Below, piece by piece: positions 12,548 to 13,485 of a stretch of 13,485 nucleotides of DNA (position 1 is its first letter; the number at the start of each line of letters is the position of its first letter). This stretch comes from Spirochaetota bacterium. GTDB lineage: Bacteria; Spirochaetota; Spirochaetia; Treponematales; Breznakiellaceae. The DNA lies in the NCBI GenBank assembly GCA_023398155.1, contig JAEWSV010000346.1:1-13485 (forward strand). The letters run 5' to 3'. A program made the translations under genes and the position numbers. The notes under the pieces were generated by a model. It did not search any database and was not told where the DNA came from. It worked only from the letters and a program-made list of their open reading frames with translations.

Positions 12548-13485
12548 ATGAGCATCGACGTAATCGCCCTAGGAGAGCGCGCCCCCGGCTCTCCGGGCAA
12601 GAAAGAAGCCGCGCGCTTCATCCGCGAATTCATCGAATACCCCAAGCGCCTCTACGAAGGCGATCCCCATTGGGTGCCGTGGTTCGACCTGGACATGCGG
12701 AGGATCCTGGAACGGCGCCATCCTTTCTTCCTGACGGGCTCGGCCGAGTTTTTCTTGGCCCGCGACGAGGATACAACGGTCGGACGCATCATGGTCCTCG
12801 ACATCCCCGCGTACCGGAAGGAACACGGCAGCGATCAGGCGTTCTTCTACTTCTTCGATTTCGATACCGGCGCGGCGGCGGAAAGCCTCGTCGCGGCGGC
12901 GATGGGTTGGGCGAAAGCCCGCGGCCGGACCGCCCTGGATGGCCCCTTCCTCTTCGGCGGCACCTCCGGTACCGGACTCCTCGTGGAAGGATTCGATTCG
13001 CCGCCGCCCATGACGATGATGCTGTACAATCGGCCTTCCGTCGTTGAGACCTACGCGGCCCTGGGCTTCCTGAAGAATTACGACCTCATCTCCGCCCATA
13101 TCGAAACGTCATCGTTCAACCTGAACGAGCGGGTCGCGCGCGCGGCGGAGCTGGTGCGCAAGAGGTCGGGCCTCCGCGTGCTCCGTTTCAGGAACAAGCG
13201 AGAGATCCTCCGCCGCGCGGAAGGCATCGCCGACCTCTACAACGCCACCCTCGGCGACCACCCGGAAGATTATCCGCTGAGCCCCGAGGAGCTGGAACAG
13301 GTCAAGCAGGATCTCCTGACGGTAGCCAGACCCGATCTCATCAAGATCCTCGCGGACGGGGAGAAGGTTATCGGATTCCTCTTCGGATTCCCCGACATAA
13401 GCCCCGCCTTACGGCAGGCGGGCGGAAAGCTGGGGCCCCTGGTCATCCTGCGCCTTTTGGCGGCCATGCGTCGGCCCCGGCGCAT
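12548..13485 (+). CDS. GNAT-fold acetyltransferase-like protein, 5' part (cut by window edge)
   Basis: An open frame of 312 codons with no stop before the window ends. It shows the pattern of a widespread but uncharacterised GNAT-fold family of roughly 370-400 residues: FIEYPKRLYEGDPHWVPWF (28-46), RRHPFFLTGSAEFFLARDED (56-75), TVGRIMV (77-83), an acidic FFYFFDFD stretch (99-106), then LDGPFLFGGTSGTGLLVEGF (130-149), PPPMTMMLYNRPSVVETYAA (152-171) and GFLKNYDL (173-180). A second acetyltransferase-like half begins near residue 200, with KVIGFLFGFPD (273-283). No substrate is known to me for this family. The start ATG at 12548 is supported by the TAGAAT hexamer just before it. It begins 69 bases after the transporter and appears to be its own transcription unit. 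Confidence 0.82.
   Translation, partial: MSIDVIALGERAPGSPGKKEAARFIREFIEYPKRLYEGDPHWVPWFDLDMRRILERRHPFFLTGSAEFFLARDEDTTVGRIMVLDIPAYRKEHGSDQAFFYFFDFDTGAAAESLVAAAMGWAKARGRTALDGPFLFGGTSGTGLLVEGFDSPPPMTMMLYNRPSVVETYAALGFLKNYDLISAHIETSSFNLNERVARAAELVRKRSGLRVLRFRNKREILRRAEGIADLYNATLGDHPEDYPLSPEELEQVKQDLLTVARPDLIKILADGEKVIGFLFGFPDISPALRQAGGKLGPLVILRLLAAMRRPRR

Noticed and set aside
1..13485. tRNA, rRNA, riboswitch, CRISPR or insertion-sequence features
   Set aside because: No cloverleaf with a TTCGA arm, no spaced direct repeats, no transposase-like frame and no riboswitch-length leader with recognisable motifs were seen. Intergenic gaps are all under about 130 bases.

Overview
This is a high-GC bacterial window packed with protein-coding genes. 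It has no rRNA, tRNA, CRISPR array or insertion sequence that I can see, and no gene-free stretch longer than about 130 bases. The overall feel (GC-rich genome, loose lipobox, carbohydrate salvage genes, SNF2 helicase with an uncharacterised partner) recalls a free-living high-GC spirochaete. That placement is an impression, not something the sequence proves.

Left end (1-1477, minus strand): a GHMP-family sugar kinase that looks like plant galacturonokinase rather than galactokinase. It is translationally coupled (ATGA overlap) to a sugar-phosphate nucleotidyltransferase cut off by the window edge. Together they look like a two-step salvage route from a free sugar acid, probably galacturonate, to a nucleotide sugar. 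Divergent from them (1573-2643, plus) is an RlmM-like FtsJ-fold RNA 2'-O-methyltransferase. Next comes a 9-bp minisatellite and a lipoprotein-type N-acetylmuramoyl-L-alanine amidase (2770-3810, plus).

Middle (3844-8567, minus strand): a two-gene operon. A large SNF2-family ATPase with an N-terminal AT-hook is followed 5 bp later by a 618-residue protein that I do not recognise as a named family. The partner has a SAP-like N-terminus and a C-terminus that weakly recalls helicase-associated domains. This pair is the best candidate for an undescribed system.

Right (8666-12478): a TetR/WHG repressor on the minus strand, divergent from a plus-strand operon of a GH5 glycosidase (endoglycoceramidase-like, no signal peptide) and a GPH/MFS sugar:cation symporter. 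The shared intergenic region holds overlapping divergent promoters and an inverted repeat around the enzyme promoter, a classic arrangement for substrate-induced uptake and cytoplasmic cleavage of a glycoside. The right edge holds a truncated GNAT-fold protein (12548-end, plus).

A window-wide pattern stands out. Six genes that begin transcription units lack a Shine-Dalgarno sequence and instead carry a -10-like hexamer only 5-8 bases before the start codon, with a -35-like hexamer 17-18 bases further up. This suggests leaderless mRNAs. The internal operon genes and the regulated glycosidase operon have Shine-Dalgarno sequences or overlapping start codons instead.
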